A stretch of DNA of 64,000 nt from Sneathiella marina (GCF_023746535.1 NZ_CP098747.1:1804364-1868363), one strand, 5' to 3'; counted from the stretch's first letter, positions 41,913-51,430 are shown. Notes: generated from the sequence alone by a model not told the origin. Numbers and translations: made by a program.

Positions 41913-42701
41913 TCAGGAATTATTTTGAGAGAAATATCGAGAAGGGGTCGTTCCCAGCGCTGTTTTAAACATAGCGATAAATGCACTGACACTGTCATAC
42001 CCTAAATCAAGCGCGACATTTGTTACCGGCTGACCTTCGGTTAAGAGACTTATTGCAGCAAGCAATCGTCTTTGTTGACGCCATTTTCCGAATGTCAAAC
42101 CAGTTTCTTTTTTGAACAATCTGGCCAATGTGCGTTCGCTGGCACCACTGAATTTTGCAAATTCTTCCAAAGAATTAGTGTTTGCTGGATTTGACAGGAG
42201 GATTTCCGCTATCCGGAGCAATCGGGTATCTGTCGGCATGGGGAGATGTAACGGGGCATCTTCGGCTTCTTCGATCTGGTCAAGTATGACAGCCATTATC
42301 CGGCTGTCTGCCGTATTGGAATTGTAATTTTTGGGGATATCGACGGCCCTGAATATTAGGGCTTTTAACAGGGGACTCACTTTTATGACTCTGCATTGGC
42401 TTGTTAATCTTTTTGAATATGCTGCGGCAATGTGAATACTTCTAAATTTGAGCAGGGCGTTGGTCTGGACGCTGTGGGATATATCTGGTGGAATCCAGAC
42501 AGCCCGCTCTTGAGGGACCATCCAACGGCCATCTTCGGTTGAAACGGTCATGACGCCCACTGATGCATAGGCAAGTTGACCCCATTTATGGCGGTGCGGT
42601 GCGACGTTATCTCCAGCTTCCATATCAAAAGCCCGCAAAGTTATGGGGCGCTCAAGAAAGTCGTCAGCCTTATATTCTGCCGGTGCGATTGTTTTTGCCA
42701 T
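41913..42701 (-). CDS. AraC family transcriptional regulator with N-terminal cupin
   Basis: 262 residues from the ATG at 42701. The frame is open for another 366 bases, but that part overlaps the divergent oxidoreductase gene and resembles no domain. The N-terminal AraC-type cupin includes VAPHRHKWGQLAYASVGVMTV. The C-terminal double helix-turn-helix includes LEEFAKFSGASERTLARLFKKETG and TNVALDLGYDSVSAFIAMFKTALGTTPSRYF, the AraC signature. It faces the molybdopterin oxidoreductase gene across a 195-base region and lies 16 bases from the dehydrogenase gene it may also control. Confidence 0.9.
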   Translation of the reverse strand: MAKTIAPAEYKADDFLERPITLRAFDMEAGDNVAPHRHKWGQLAYASVGVMTVSTEDGRWMVPQERAVWIPPDISHSVQTNALLKFRSIHIAAAYSKRLTSQCRVIKVSPLLKALIFRAVDIPKNYNSNTADSRIMAVILDQIEEAEDAPLHLPMPTDTRLLRIAEILLSNPANTNSLEEFAKFSGASERTLARLFKKETGLTFGKWRQQRRLLAAISLLTEGQPVTNVALDLGYDSVSAFIAMFKTALGTTPSRYFSQNNS

Positions 42702-42896
42702 AAAAACCAATATTTTCCCTAATTCTGGTCTTGCAATATAGCTCAAAAATCTTACAGACGTCATCAATCGAATTTTGGAGTTTTGAAATGGAGATTGGTA
42801 CCTTCTTTTATAGTGAATTGGTTCTTTTTTATCGACCAATGTAAGGACATAATAAAATCGAAGAATTTTGTTTTGAAGAGTGACGAGGAACTTATT

Positions 42897-44924
42897 ATGT
42901 CTCTTGAACTTCCAAGTGTATGTCCGCTGGATTGTCCCGATACTTGTAGTCTCACCGTAACGGTGGATGAAGGTAAAGTTGAGAAAGTCCGTGGGTCGAC
43001 AGCAAACCCGATAACAGGTGGTGTCGTGTGTAACAAGGTCGCGCGATATTATCCCGAATTTGTTCATGGTGAAAATCGTCTGACTACACCGTTAAAAAGG
43101 GTTGGAAAAAAGGGCGCCGGCGAGTTTGTGGCAATTTCCTGGGACGAAGCACTTGATACTGTGCATGAAAATTTCTCTAGAATAATTGAAGAGCATGGTC
43201 CTCAAGCAATTATGCCGTTCAATTATTCCGGTCCGCATGGGTTGTTGGCCGGCGGCTCAATGGACCTTCGGTTTTTTTACAGACTTGGTGCGTCCCTATT
43301 GCATCGGAGGTCGTTATGCGGCGGTATTAAATCGGAAGCCTATAAGGGAACTTTCGGCGACAGCGCCTCCATGCAGCCGGAGCAGGCTGCAAAAGCAAAA
43401 TTGATTGTGGTTTGGGGAAACAATGTCACCTATTCCAATCTCCATTTGGCGCCAATTATAAAAGTTGCAAAGGCAAATGGTGCGAAATTGGTGGTTATTG
43501 ATCCAAAGCGTATCAAGATTGCAGAGCAGGCTGACATGCATCTTGCGGTGCGACCTGGCATGGATCTGATCCTCGCCTGGGCTATAGCGATGGAATTGGA
43601 GCGCATTGGCGGCTTCGATCAGAGTTTTATTGACCAGCATGTGCAAGGCGCCAGCGAGTTTATGCAAGAAGCACGCGCATACAGTATTGAGGAATCCTCA
43701 GACCTCTGTGGAATTTCCGTTGAGGATATACGTGCTTTTGCAAAACTCTACAAAGACAGTAATCCTGCGGCACTTTCCGTTGGAAACGGCCTTGAACGGA
43801 ACAAGAATGGCGGAAACGGTATTCGGGCCATTTTTGCGTTGCCGTCCCTATGCGGCAAATTCGGGGTTGCTGGCGGGGGATTAATTGGCGGTTCCGGTAA
43901 CCTGTTTCCGAAAACCCTTGGAAAATTACAGAGACCTGACCTGGTGCCAGAGGGTACAAGAACGTTGAATATTCTGGATATCGGACAGCATTTAGTCGAA
44001 GAGGATCTCGATATTCCTTTGAAGGGATTGTTTATCTACAACCATAACCCTGTCATTGTGTGCCCAGATCAAAATCTCCTGAAGAAGGGTCTTGAACGCG
44101 AGGATGTATTTATCGTCGGCTGCGAAGTTGCGATGACGGATAGTATGAAATATGCGGATATCGTGCTTCCTGCTTGTACCCATTTTGAACATGAGGATAT
44201 TTTCTGTGCTTATGGACAGCCTTATGTTCAACGGGCGGAGGCGGTAATCGATCCAGTAGGGCAAGCACTTCCTAATACGGAGATTTTTCGTCGGCTCGCT
44301 GCAAAATTCGGTTTTAACGAAGAAATTTTCAAAGCTACGGATAAAGAATTGATCGACGATGCACTGGATTCATCTGATCCGCGATTAATGGGATATAAAC
44401 CGAGTGAAATTCCACTCGGAACAGCACTTTCCATGGAATCCATGCAGGGTGAAACAGTTATGTTTGACAATGTAATCCCGTCAACGCCGAGCGGAAAAAT
44501 TGAGTTGAAATCAACCTATCTCGCAGAAACCTTCAACCAGGATATTCCGACTTATACTAAGTTGGAAGATAGTTTCCCTTTGTATTTGGTCACACCTTCG
44601 TCAAGTAAGATGATCACCTCAACATTTGGGGGTGTGAAAGCCAATGACGACACGCCTTTATTGGAAATGCATCCGGAAGATGCGCGGTCCCGTGGATTGG
44701 CGGACGGCGCTCAGGTTCGGGTTTATAATGATCTTGGAACGGTTTTTCTACCGTTGAAAGTCACTGAAAATGTCCGTCCGGGTGTGTTATACTCGCCGAA
44801 AGGGTCGTGGTTCAGGACGACACCAAATGATCAAACCGTATCTGCATTGGCGCCGACAACCAAAGCGGATTTGTCAGAAGGGGCTTGCTTCAATGACTGT
44901 AAAGTTGAGGTAGTGGCTGTTTAA
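42897..44924 (+). CDS. Molybdopterin oxidoreductase (DMSO reductase superfamily), cytoplasmic
   Basis: A 675-residue molybdoenzyme. The ATG at 42897 has GAGGA upstream; the longer frame from 42783 covers the promoter region. A [4Fe-4S] site is formed by Cys9, Cys13, Cys17 and Cys45 (C-x3-C-x3-C-x27-C). The likely Mo ligand is Cys141 in RRSLCGGIKSEAYKG. The cofactor domains end with the C-terminal molybdopterin dinucleotide-binding barrel (YLVTPSSSKMITSTFGG). No twin-arginine signal is present, so the enzyme stays in the cytoplasm. The substrate is unknown. It is divergent from the AraC regulator and 19 bases ahead of the GFA gene. Confidence 0.9.
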   Translation: MSLELPSVCPLDCPDTCSLTVTVDEGKVEKVRGSTANPITGGVVCNKVARYYPEFVHGENRLTTPLKRVGKKGAGEFVAISWDEALDTVHENFSRIIEEHGPQAIMPFNYSGPHGLLAGGSMDLRFFYRLGASLLHRRSLCGGIKSEAYKGTFGDSASMQPEQAAKAKLIVVWGNNVTYSNLHLAPIIKVAKANGAKLVVIDPKRIKIAEQADMHLAVRPGMDLILAWAIAMELERIGGFDQSFIDQHVQGASEFMQEARAYSIEESSDLCGISVEDIRAFAKLYKDSNPAALSVGNGLERNKNGGNGIRAIFALPSLCGKFGVAGGGLIGGSGNLFPKTLGKLQRPDLVPEGTRTLNILDIGQHLVEEDLDIPLKGLFIYNHNPVIVCPDQNLLKKGLEREDVFIVGCEVAMTDSMKYADIVLPACTHFEHEDIFCAYGQPYVQRAEAVIDPVGQALPNTEIFRRLAAKFGFNEEIFKATDKELIDDALDSSDPRLMGYKPSEIPLGTALSMESMQGETVMFDNVIPSTPSGKIELKSTYLAETFNQDIPTYTKLEDSFPLYLVTPSSSKMITSTFGGVKANDDTPLLEMHPEDARSRGLADGAQVRVYNDLGTVFLPLKVTENVRPGVLYSPKGSWFRTTPNDQTVSALAPTTKADLSEGACFNDCKVEVVAV

Positions 44925-44943
44925 CAAGCAGAAGGGAATATAT

Positions 44944-45381
44944 ATGGAAGACGAGAAAAAATCTTTGCGCGCCACAGGCGGTTGTTTATGCGCAAAGATA
45001 CGCTTCGAGATATATCAACCTCTGCGGCAAATCTCGATATGTCATTGCAAACAATGCCGACAATCCGCTGGATATTTAGCGGGCTTTACGGTTTGTGACC
45101 CTGAAAACCTCGTTTTTTTACAAGACGAAGGTTTGAAATGGTACGAATCTTCTGAACACGCCAAGCGTGGCTTCTGCGATAACTGCGGTTCCAGTATATT
45201 CTGGACAGAGATAAAAGGTGGAAATATGGGTATTGCCGCCGGTTCGCTTGACGAGCCCACAGGGCTTACTTCGGGCATTCATATTTTCACCGAATTCGCA
45301 GGTGATTATTATGAAATCAAGGATGGCTTGCCACAACGCAAAGCCGATCGACATGCGGACGATTTATTGAGCAGTTCCTAA
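44944..45381 (+). CDS. GFA (glutathione-dependent formaldehyde-activating) family protein
   Basis: A 145-residue zinc protein. The GFA/CENP-V fold is marked by GGCLCAKIRFEI (Cys14, Cys16), CHCKQCRQSAG (Cys33, Cys35, Cys38) and FCDNCGSSIFWTE (Cys78, Cys81), giving the two expected zinc sites. Members include glutathione-binding proteins; many have no proven role. It follows the molybdopterin enzyme closely and may be co-transcribed. A role in formaldehyde or other one-carbon handling is suggested by the family name only. Confidence 0.92.
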   Translation: MEDEKKSLRATGGCLCAKIRFEIYQPLRQISICHCKQCRQSAGYLAGFTVCDPENLVFLQDEGLKWYESSEHAKRGFCDNCGSSIFWTEIKGGNMGIAAGSLDEPTGLTSGIHIFTEFAGDYYEIKDGLPQRKADRHADDLLSSS

Positions 45382-45444
45382 ATAATTGCTGGTCAATTCG
45401 TATAAGCATAGGATAAAAATCTCTAAATCTAGAAAGAGGCAGAG

Positions 45445-46716
45445 ATGCAACAACCCGAAGAATTTCTCAAATCTCTATTCGACGTTGCAGTAGCTGCCGC
45501 TGATCCAATGGCCTGCCTGCCCGCACATTTACCAAATCCGCCAAAGGGACGAACGATTGTCATTGGGGCCGGGAAGGCGGCTGCCTCCATGGCGAAAGCC
45601 GTTGAGGATAATTGGCAGGGACCACTGACAGGTCTTGTGGTTACAAGATATGCTCATGGATTGCCTCTAAAAAACATTAAGGTCGTCGAGGCCGGGCACC
45701 CGATGCCAGATATTGAAGGCGCCAAGGCTGCGGATGAAATTTTGGAATTACTGACGGACCTTAGCGAGGATGACCTTGTTTTGTGCCTTGTTTCCGGTGG
45801 CGGGTCTTCTTTGTTGGCGAAACCTGGTGGCACCATATCATTGGCTGAAAAGAAACAGGTGACCCGTGAGCTGTTGGCTTGCGGTGCAAATATCACTGAA
45901 ATGAATATTCTTCGTAAACATCTTTCTGCAATCAAGGGAGGGCGACTTGCCCTCGCCACGGCTCCTGCACAACTCATGACATATATGATTTCAGATGTTC
46001 CAGGGGATGATCCGGCAATTATCGCGTCCGGACCGACTGTTCCGGATGTTTCGACATCTGCGGATGCATTGGCTGTTTTGTCCAAATACAAGATTTCGGC
46101 TCCGCAATCCGTATTATCGTTTTTGGGTTCTGCTAACTCATCCACACCAGGACCAGGTCATCCAGCCTTTAAGAACAGCAAAACCATAATGATCACCACG
46201 CCTCAGGTGTCACTCCAAGCTGCTGCAGAGGCAGCAAAAGCGCATGGAATTACACCGGTTATTCTAGGCGATAGTATTGAAGGAGAGGCCCGGGATGTCG
46301 CGCAGGTATTTGCTTCTATTGTCAGGCAAACAGCAGACCATGATCAACCAGCAGCAAAACCCTGTGTATTGCTGTCGGGCGGCGAAACGACGGTAACGGT
46401 ACGGGAAAGCGATGGAAAACCCGGCCGGGGCGGGCGCAATTGCGAGTTTCTTTTAAGTTTGCTTGTCTCTCTCGATCCCATGCCGGATGCATATGCATTA
46501 GCGTGCGATACCGACGGTATCGATGGCACGGAAGATAATGCCGGTGCTATGGTGACCCCGACCTCTTTGGAGAGAGCCGCGTCGAATTCACTGGATGCTA
46601 GGGAGTATTTGGCACGGCATGACTCATATACATTTTTTGAGACACTTGGTGATTTAATAAAGACAGGTCCGACCCGAACCAATGTGAATGACTTTCGCGC
46701 AATACTTATTATCTAA
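45445..46716 (+). CDS. Glycerate 2-kinase (DUF4147/MOFRL family)
   Basis: A 423-residue glycerate kinase type 2 (TtuD/GckA-like). The N-terminal DUF4147 domain has VIGAGKAAASMAKAVEDNW and LVSGGGSSLLAKP, and a conserved Lys in MNILRKHLSAIKGGRLA. The C-terminal MOFRL domain has LSGGETTVTVRE, GRGGRNCEFLL and DTDGIDGTEDNAGAMV. It phosphorylates glycerate to 2-phosphoglycerate with ATP, feeding glyoxylate- or serine-derived carbon to glycolysis. Older annotation calls this family hydroxypyruvate reductase. It converges with the XRE regulator with only 15 bases between. Confidence 0.92.
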   Translation: MQQPEEFLKSLFDVAVAAADPMACLPAHLPNPPKGRTIVIGAGKAAASMAKAVEDNWQGPLTGLVVTRYAHGLPLKNIKVVEAGHPMPDIEGAKAADEILELLTDLSEDDLVLCLVSGGGSSLLAKPGGTISLAEKKQVTRELLACGANITEMNILRKHLSAIKGGRLALATAPAQLMTYMISDVPGDDPAIIASGPTVPDVSTSADALAVLSKYKISAPQSVLSFLGSANSSTPGPGHPAFKNSKTIMITTPQVSLQAAAEAAKAHGITPVILGDSIEGEARDVAQVFASIVRQTADHDQPAAKPCVLLSGGETTVTVRESDGKPGRGGRNCEFLLSLLVSLDPMPDAYALACDTDGIDGTEDNAGAMVTPTSLERAASNSLDAREYLARHDSYTFFETLGDLIKTGPTRTNVNDFRAILII

Positions 46717-46731
46717 TTGGATCTTCTTTAA

Positions 46732-47307
46732 TTAGATCTGCTTTCCCATAAGCACGACAAGTAAAGCCCGGGCGGTTTGATCTGTCGGATTGCGGATGGC
46801 GTGAGGTTGATCCGCTGCATATCGCGCGGTTTCTCCCTCCAGGACACGATCTTTTTCGCCGCCCGCAGTAATCTCAAGCTCTCCGCCTAGCACTGTCAGA
46901 TGTTCCGTAGTTCTTGCCGTATGGGCACCTGACGTCAATTGTCCGCCGGGTTTAAGGGTGATTTCATACCATTCCATATCATTGACCAAGCTTGCCGGGC
47001 CCAGAACTCTCAGGCTGTACTGTTCATTGGCATCATTCAGAACAGGGACGGAGGAATTATTGATGACAGTGAGACTATGTTGATCCTCGGATCCTTTGAT
47101 GAGGTCATCAATGGATTCCCCAAGCGCCTCAGCCAAACGCCAGACAATTGCCAGTGTCGGATTTGTTTCGTTTCTTTCTATTTGCGACAGCATCGACTTT
47201 GAAACACCACAAACAGCGGCGAGCTGATCGAGCGTGAGCTGTTTTTCCTTACGCAGGCGATTAATATTCTGCCCGACGGCCGGGGGAGTATTTTTTTGAT
47301 CTGACAT
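46732..47307 (-). CDS. XRE family regulator with C-terminal cupin domain
   Basis: 191 residues from the ATG at 47307 (AGGAA close upstream; a TTG at 47349 is less likely). The helix-turn-helix is at about 14-68 (LTLDQLAAVCGVSKSMLSQIERNETNPTLAIVWRLAEALG). The C-terminal cupin (about 115-185) includes GAHTARTTEHLTVLGGELEI and probably senses a small metabolite. It is divergent from tdh-kbl across 89 bases, so it most likely controls threonine/glycine catabolism. A 9-base palindrome ATAC-A-GTAT (47350-47358) lies between them. Confidence 0.92.
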   Translation of the reverse strand: MSDQKNTPPAVGQNINRLRKEKQLTLDQLAAVCGVSKSMLSQIERNETNPTLAIVWRLAEALGESIDDLIKGSEDQHSLTVINNSSVPVLNDANEQYSLRVLGPASLVNDMEWYEITLKPGGQLTSGAHTARTTEHLTVLGGELEITAGGEKDRVLEGETARYAADQPHAIRNPTDQTARALLVVLMGKQI

Positions 47308-47317
47308 TGTTTTCCTA

Positions 47318-47358
47318 TTGACAGGAATTAAATCCAATATAATGTACAAATACAGTAT
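47318..47358 (+). promoter_or_regulatory. Candidate tdh promoter and operator
   Basis: TTGACA (47318-47323) and TATAAT (47338-47343) are both perfect hexamers but only 14 bases apart, shorter than the usual 16-18. The palindrome ATACAGTAT (47350-47358) follows at about the expected start site. The short spacer could mean that the promoter needs help or is weak. The regulator encoded next door is the obvious candidate. Confidence 0.4.
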
Positions 47359-47396
47359 AACGGATTTTTTTCCAACGTCTAGAAAATAGGTGCGCT

Positions 47397-48455
47397 ATGT
47401 TTACAATTGCTAAAACCGAAGCCACGCGCGGTATCTGGTCTGCAAACCGGAATTTCCCTGAAGGTCCGGGCCGTGGCATGGTTATGGTGGATGTGATTGC
47501 AGCGGGAATATGCGGTACGGATTACCACATATATAACTGGGATAGCTGGTCATCTGGCCGGATAAAAACACCGATGACAATTGGCCACGAATTTGTTGGT
47601 GTCATTAGTGCCCTGGGTGAAGGTGTGTCGGGTTACCGTTTGGGGGAGCGCGTGTCTGCTGAATGCCATATCGCCTGCGGTGAATGTCATTTTTGCCGGA
47701 CAGGGAACGCGCATATATGTGAAAATACCTGTATTATTGGCGTTGATCGACCCGGGGCTTTTGCCCAACAAGTAGAAATTCCCGCTTCTAACCTTTGGCG
47801 TGTTCCAGATGCAATACCGGATCGCCATGCCGCGGTATATGATCCTGTCGGAAATGCAATGCACATGGTTGTGACAGCAAAAGTCACAGCCCGGGATGTC
47901 TTGATTGTCGGTGGCGGCCCAATTGGATTATTTGCGGCGGCAATTGCAAAGGCTCATGGCGCGCGAACCGTCATCGTACAGGAACCGAACCAATCGCGTG
48001 CTGCTATTGCCCAAAGCCTGGATATAGATCTTGTTGTCAATCCCCGAGCGCCCGAATGTGATGCTCAAATTCTGGAAGTTACCAACGGGCATGGTCCTGA
48101 CGTTGTTCTTGAAGTCAGCGGTAACGGCGCGGCATTAAACGCTGCCCTCAACCTTGCGGCTCCGGGAGCCATAGTCGCGCTCCTAGGTATTCCCGGAGGG
48201 CCGGTCGAGCTTGATCTTGGAGGAAAAGTGGTCATGAAAGGTATTAGTCTTCTGGGTGTAACCGGCCGGCGTATGTATGAAACATGGTATCAGGTGGAAG
48301 CCTTTATGCTTAAAAATCCTGATTTGTTGGACAAGGTGATTACGCATATAATTCCGGCCACAGATTTTCAATACGGATTTGACCTGATGGATGAGGGAGC
48401 TTGCGGTAAAGTTGTCCTGGATTTTCAGCAGGTTGAAAAAAGGTTATCGGCATGA
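47397..48455 (+). CDS. tdh: L-threonine 3-dehydrogenase
   Basis: A 352-residue zinc-dependent medium-chain dehydrogenase that oxidises L-threonine to 2-amino-3-ketobutyrate with NAD+. The catalytic zinc ligands Cys39 (AGICGTDYHIYNWDSW), His64 and Glu65 (GHE) match Tdh numbering closely, and the structural zinc lobe has CGECHFCRTGNAHIC. The HIYNWD segment is typical of Tdh rather than other alcohol dehydrogenases. The next gene, kbl, overlaps its end by four bases (ATGA), the classic pair. Confidence 0.93.
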   Translation: MFTIAKTEATRGIWSANRNFPEGPGRGMVMVDVIAAGICGTDYHIYNWDSWSSGRIKTPMTIGHEFVGVISALGEGVSGYRLGERVSAECHIACGECHFCRTGNAHICENTCIIGVDRPGAFAQQVEIPASNLWRVPDAIPDRHAAVYDPVGNAMHMVVTAKVTARDVLIVGGGPIGLFAAAIAKAHGARTVIVQEPNQSRAAIAQSLDIDLVVNPRAPECDAQILEVTNGHGPDVVLEVSGNGAALNAALNLAAPGAIVALLGIPGGPVELDLGGKVVMKGISLLGVTGRRMYETWYQVEAFMLKNPDLLDKVITHIIPATDFQYGFDLMDEGACGKVVLDFQQVEKRLSA

Positions 48456-49630
48456 ATTCGACATTAATTGATCGGCTGGGTTTAGAGCTGGCCGCTGCAG
48501 ATGAGGCAGGTACTTACAAAAAGCTGAAATCAATTGAAAGCCCGATCGGAGCGCGCATAAAACTTCATGATAAGGGGGAGGTAACTCTCCTTTCGTCAAA
48601 CGACTATTTGGGATTTGCCAATCACCCAGAGATTATTGAAGCTGCGAAAGAAGCGCTGGATGCCTACGGTGCCAGTACAGCCTCAGTTCGCTTCATATGC
48701 GGGACACAGGATATTCATCAAAAGCTTGAACATGAACTTGCCCTGTTTCATGGAACGGAAGCGGCATTGACTTACTCTTCGTGCTGGGCGGCAAACACCG
48801 GCCTGTTTTCTGCCATAACCGGACCGGGCGATGTTATTTTGTCTGATGAGTTGAACCATGCAAGCCTTATTGATGGCATTCGAATGACCGGCAAAGGTGT
48901 CATACGCACCGTATACAAGCACAGCGATATGGATGACCTGGAAAAGAAACTGCTAGATCATAAAGATGCCCCTTCAAGAATGATTGTAACAGATGGGGTG
49001 TTTTCGATGGAGGGAGACATTGCATCACTCGATCAAATCGTTGCCCTTGCAAAGAAATATGACGCCCTCATTGTGCTGGATGATTCACATGGCCTTGGTG
49101 TTATGGGTAAAACAGGATTGGGCACGGCGGAACATTTCGGCGTGATGGATCAGATTGACATATTTACCGGTACACTTGGCAAGGCACTCGCTGCAGGTAC
49201 GGGTGGATTCGTGGCTGGCCCGAAAGTCGTGACCGAAACTCTTATCCAAAAATCCCGGCCACATTTATTTTCCAATGCGTTGCCTGCAAGTGTTGCGGCA
49301 GGGGGGCGAAAATCTTTGCAGTTGCTGAAGCAGAACCCGGAACGCGTCGCCGGATTGCAAATGAAAGCAGCCGCATTTCGGAGGCGACTTAATGAGCTCG
49401 GTCTTAATCCGCTTTCAGGAGATAGCGCTGTTGTGCCAGTCATTGTTGGCGAGACGGCAACGGCAATCCATCTGGCGTCGAAACTTCTAGAGCAGGGCAT
49501 TTTCGTTACTGGTTTTGGTTTTCCTGTCGTACCCGAAGGCGAAGCGCGGCTGAGGTTCCAGATTTCAGCAGCACATACAGAGGCGCAATTGGAAGAAGCT
49601 GCATCACTGTTGAAAGAACTCCTGAATTAA
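48452..49630 (+). CDS. kbl: Glycine C-acetyltransferase (2-amino-3-ketobutyrate CoA ligase)
   Basis: A 392-residue PLP enzyme of the alpha-oxoamine synthase family. It cleaves 2-amino-3-ketobutyrate with CoA into glycine and acetyl-CoA. The PLP Lys is Lys244 in GTLGKALAAGTGG. The cofactor loops SSNDYLGFANHP and DDSHGLGVMGKTGLGTAEH and the C-terminal arginine region RLRFQISAAHTEAQLEEA are present. The start overlaps the tdh stop, so the two are translated together. Confidence 0.95.
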   Translation: MNSTLIDRLGLELAAADEAGTYKKLKSIESPIGARIKLHDKGEVTLLSSNDYLGFANHPEIIEAAKEALDAYGASTASVRFICGTQDIHQKLEHELALFHGTEAALTYSSCWAANTGLFSAITGPGDVILSDELNHASLIDGIRMTGKGVIRTVYKHSDMDDLEKKLLDHKDAPSRMIVTDGVFSMEGDIASLDQIVALAKKYDALIVLDDSHGLGVMGKTGLGTAEHFGVMDQIDIFTGTLGKALAAGTGGFVAGPKVVTETLIQKSRPHLFSNALPASVAAGGRKSLQLLKQNPERVAGLQMKAAAFRRRLNELGLNPLSGDSAVVPVIVGETATAIHLASKLLEQGIFVTGFGFPVVPEGEARLRFQISAAHTEAQLEEAASLLKELLN

Positions 49631-49762
49631 CAGGGCTCAATCGCATAATTATGTAAATATCTTGATGACGAGCTTGTTTTATTCAATGTCGCCCCTTAAA
49701 CAGGCTCAAGATTTCTGGCAGGCTATAGTCTCCCATATTCATTATTTAAATTGATTGAGACG

Positions 49763-51430
49763 ATGGCAAAAACCGACGCGTTTGATTATGTGATTATAGG
49801 AGCCGGATCGGCCGGATCCGTGCTGGCGAACCGGCTTTCTGAAGATGCGGACGTTACGGTATTGCTTTTAGAGGCCGGCGGCAGAGCCCCTTGGTGGGAT
49901 TGGCGTATACATATGCCATCTGCCTTGAGTTATCCTATGCATACGGCGTCTCTTGCCTGGCAATATTATACGGAACCGCAAAAATATCTGAACAATCGGA
50001 AATTATACTGGCCGCGCGGCAAAACGCTCGGCGGTTCCTCTTCAATTAACGGTATGTGTTATGTCAGAGGACATGCGCTGGATTATGACGGCTGGGCAAA
50101 ACTTCCGGGCCTGGAGGATTGGTCCTATGCAAATTGTTTGCCTTATTTCAGGAAAGCGGAAACATATGATCGCGGGGCTGACGAATATCGGGGAGGGGAT
50201 GGTCCGCTTAACGTGTCAGTTGGACCTTGCGAAAATCCATTATACAATGCCTGGATAGAAGCTGGGCAGCAGGCAGGGTATCCGTTTTCAGAAGATATGA
50301 ACGGGTATCAGCAAGAAGGCGTTGCCCGGATGGATATGACAGTCCACAACGGACGTCGCTGGAGTACGTCACTCGCTTATCTTGAGCCAGCGAAAAAGCG
50401 ACCCAATCTGACCATTCGGACAGGCGCGTCCACGCGGCAGATTTTATTTGAAGGCGTCAGAGCAATTGGTGTTGAATATGGTACGGGCCGGGAGAAATCT
50501 ACCGTAAAAGCCACAAGGGAAGTTATTTGCGCCGCCGGGTCAATTAATTCGCCACAATTGTTGATGATCTCCGGTATCGGTCCGGGGGAGCAGCTTCGCC
50601 AATTGGGGATAACGCCGAAAATCGATCTAGCTGGCGTTGGACAGAACCTTCAGGATCATCTTGAGCTATATGTCCAGCAGGAATGTACGCAGCCAATTAC
50701 CCTATATAAAGTAATGTCACCGCTGGCAAAGATGAAAGTCGGAATGGAGTGGATGTTCCTTAAAAAGGGATTGGGAGCAACCAATCACTTTGAATCCGGC
50801 GGTTTTATTCGAAGTGAGCCTGGAATTGAGCATCCGAATTTACAGTATCATTTTCTGCCAATGGCGGTTCGATATGATGGCGGAAATCCGACAGATAGGC
50901 ATGGATATCAGGCACATGTCGGGCCGATGCGATCCAATAGTGTTGGATATATGACCCTTCGCAGCGGAAATATAGATGATGCTCCAATATTGGAGCCAAA
51001 TTACAATTCCACCGAAGAAGACAGGCGTGAACTAAGAGATGGGGTTAAGCTGACACGGGAAATTTTTGCGCAGGCCGGGTTTGATCCCTATCGTGGGAAA
51101 GAACTGGCGCCTGGCGCAGACGTCAAAACCGATGACGAAATTGACGCCTTTGTGCGTGAGACGGTGGAAACAGCATACCACCCAAGTTGTACCTGCAAGA
51201 TGGGGACTGACGAATTGTCTGTAGTTGATCATGCCGGCAAGGTACATGGAGCTGAGAATCTAAGAGTTGTCGATAGCTCGATCATGCCAAATATTGTGAG
51301 CGGCAATCTAAATGCACCAACTATTATGATGGCGGAAAAGATTGCGGACCTGATCAGGAATGTGGAGCCGTTACCGGCAAGTAATGCCGCTGTCTACAAA
51401 TCCCGCAACTGGCAAGATGCACAAAGATAG
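49763..51430 (+). CDS. betA: Choline dehydrogenase
   Basis: A 555-residue GMC flavoprotein; the ATG at 49763 is preferred to a TTG at 49751. The FAD motif is VIIGAGSAGSVLANRLSED, the GMC signature is GKTLGGSSSINGMCYVRGHALDYDGWA, and the active-site His473 sits in AYHPSCTCKMG, followed by SGNLNAPTIMMAEKIADLIR. The YYTEPQKYLNNRKLYWPRGK segment is typical of BetA. It converts choline to betaine aldehyde. The betaine aldehyde dehydrogenase gene follows after 34 bases. Confidence 0.94.
   Translation: MAKTDAFDYVIIGAGSAGSVLANRLSEDADVTVLLLEAGGRAPWWDWRIHMPSALSYPMHTASLAWQYYTEPQKYLNNRKLYWPRGKTLGGSSSINGMCYVRGHALDYDGWAKLPGLEDWSYANCLPYFRKAETYDRGADEYRGGDGPLNVSVGPCENPLYNAWIEAGQQAGYPFSEDMNGYQQEGVARMDMTVHNGRRWSTSLAYLEPAKKRPNLTIRTGASTRQILFEGVRAIGVEYGTGREKSTVKATREVICAAGSINSPQLLMISGIGPGEQLRQLGITPKIDLAGVGQNLQDHLELYVQQECTQPITLYKVMSPLAKMKVGMEWMFLKKGLGATNHFESGGFIRSEPGIEHPNLQYHFLPMAVRYDGGNPTDRHGYQAHVGPMRSNSVGYMTLRSGNIDDAPILEPNYNSTEEDRRELRDGVKLTREIFAQAGFDPYRGKELAPGADVKTDDEIDAFVRETVETAYHPSCTCKMGTDELSVVDHAGKVHGAENLRVVDSSIMPNIVSGNLNAPTIMMAEKIADLIRNVEPLPASNAAVYKSRNWQDAQR

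Noticed and set aside
42783-42896. N-terminal extension of the molybdopterin oxidoreductase
   Set aside because: It runs through the divergent promoter region, while the ATG at 42897 has a GAGGA ribosome site and the usual start before the [4Fe-4S] site.
42702-43067. N-terminal extension of the AraC regulator
   Set aside because: The frame is open but overlaps the divergent oxidoreductase gene, shows no domain, and the protein from 42701 already has normal length.
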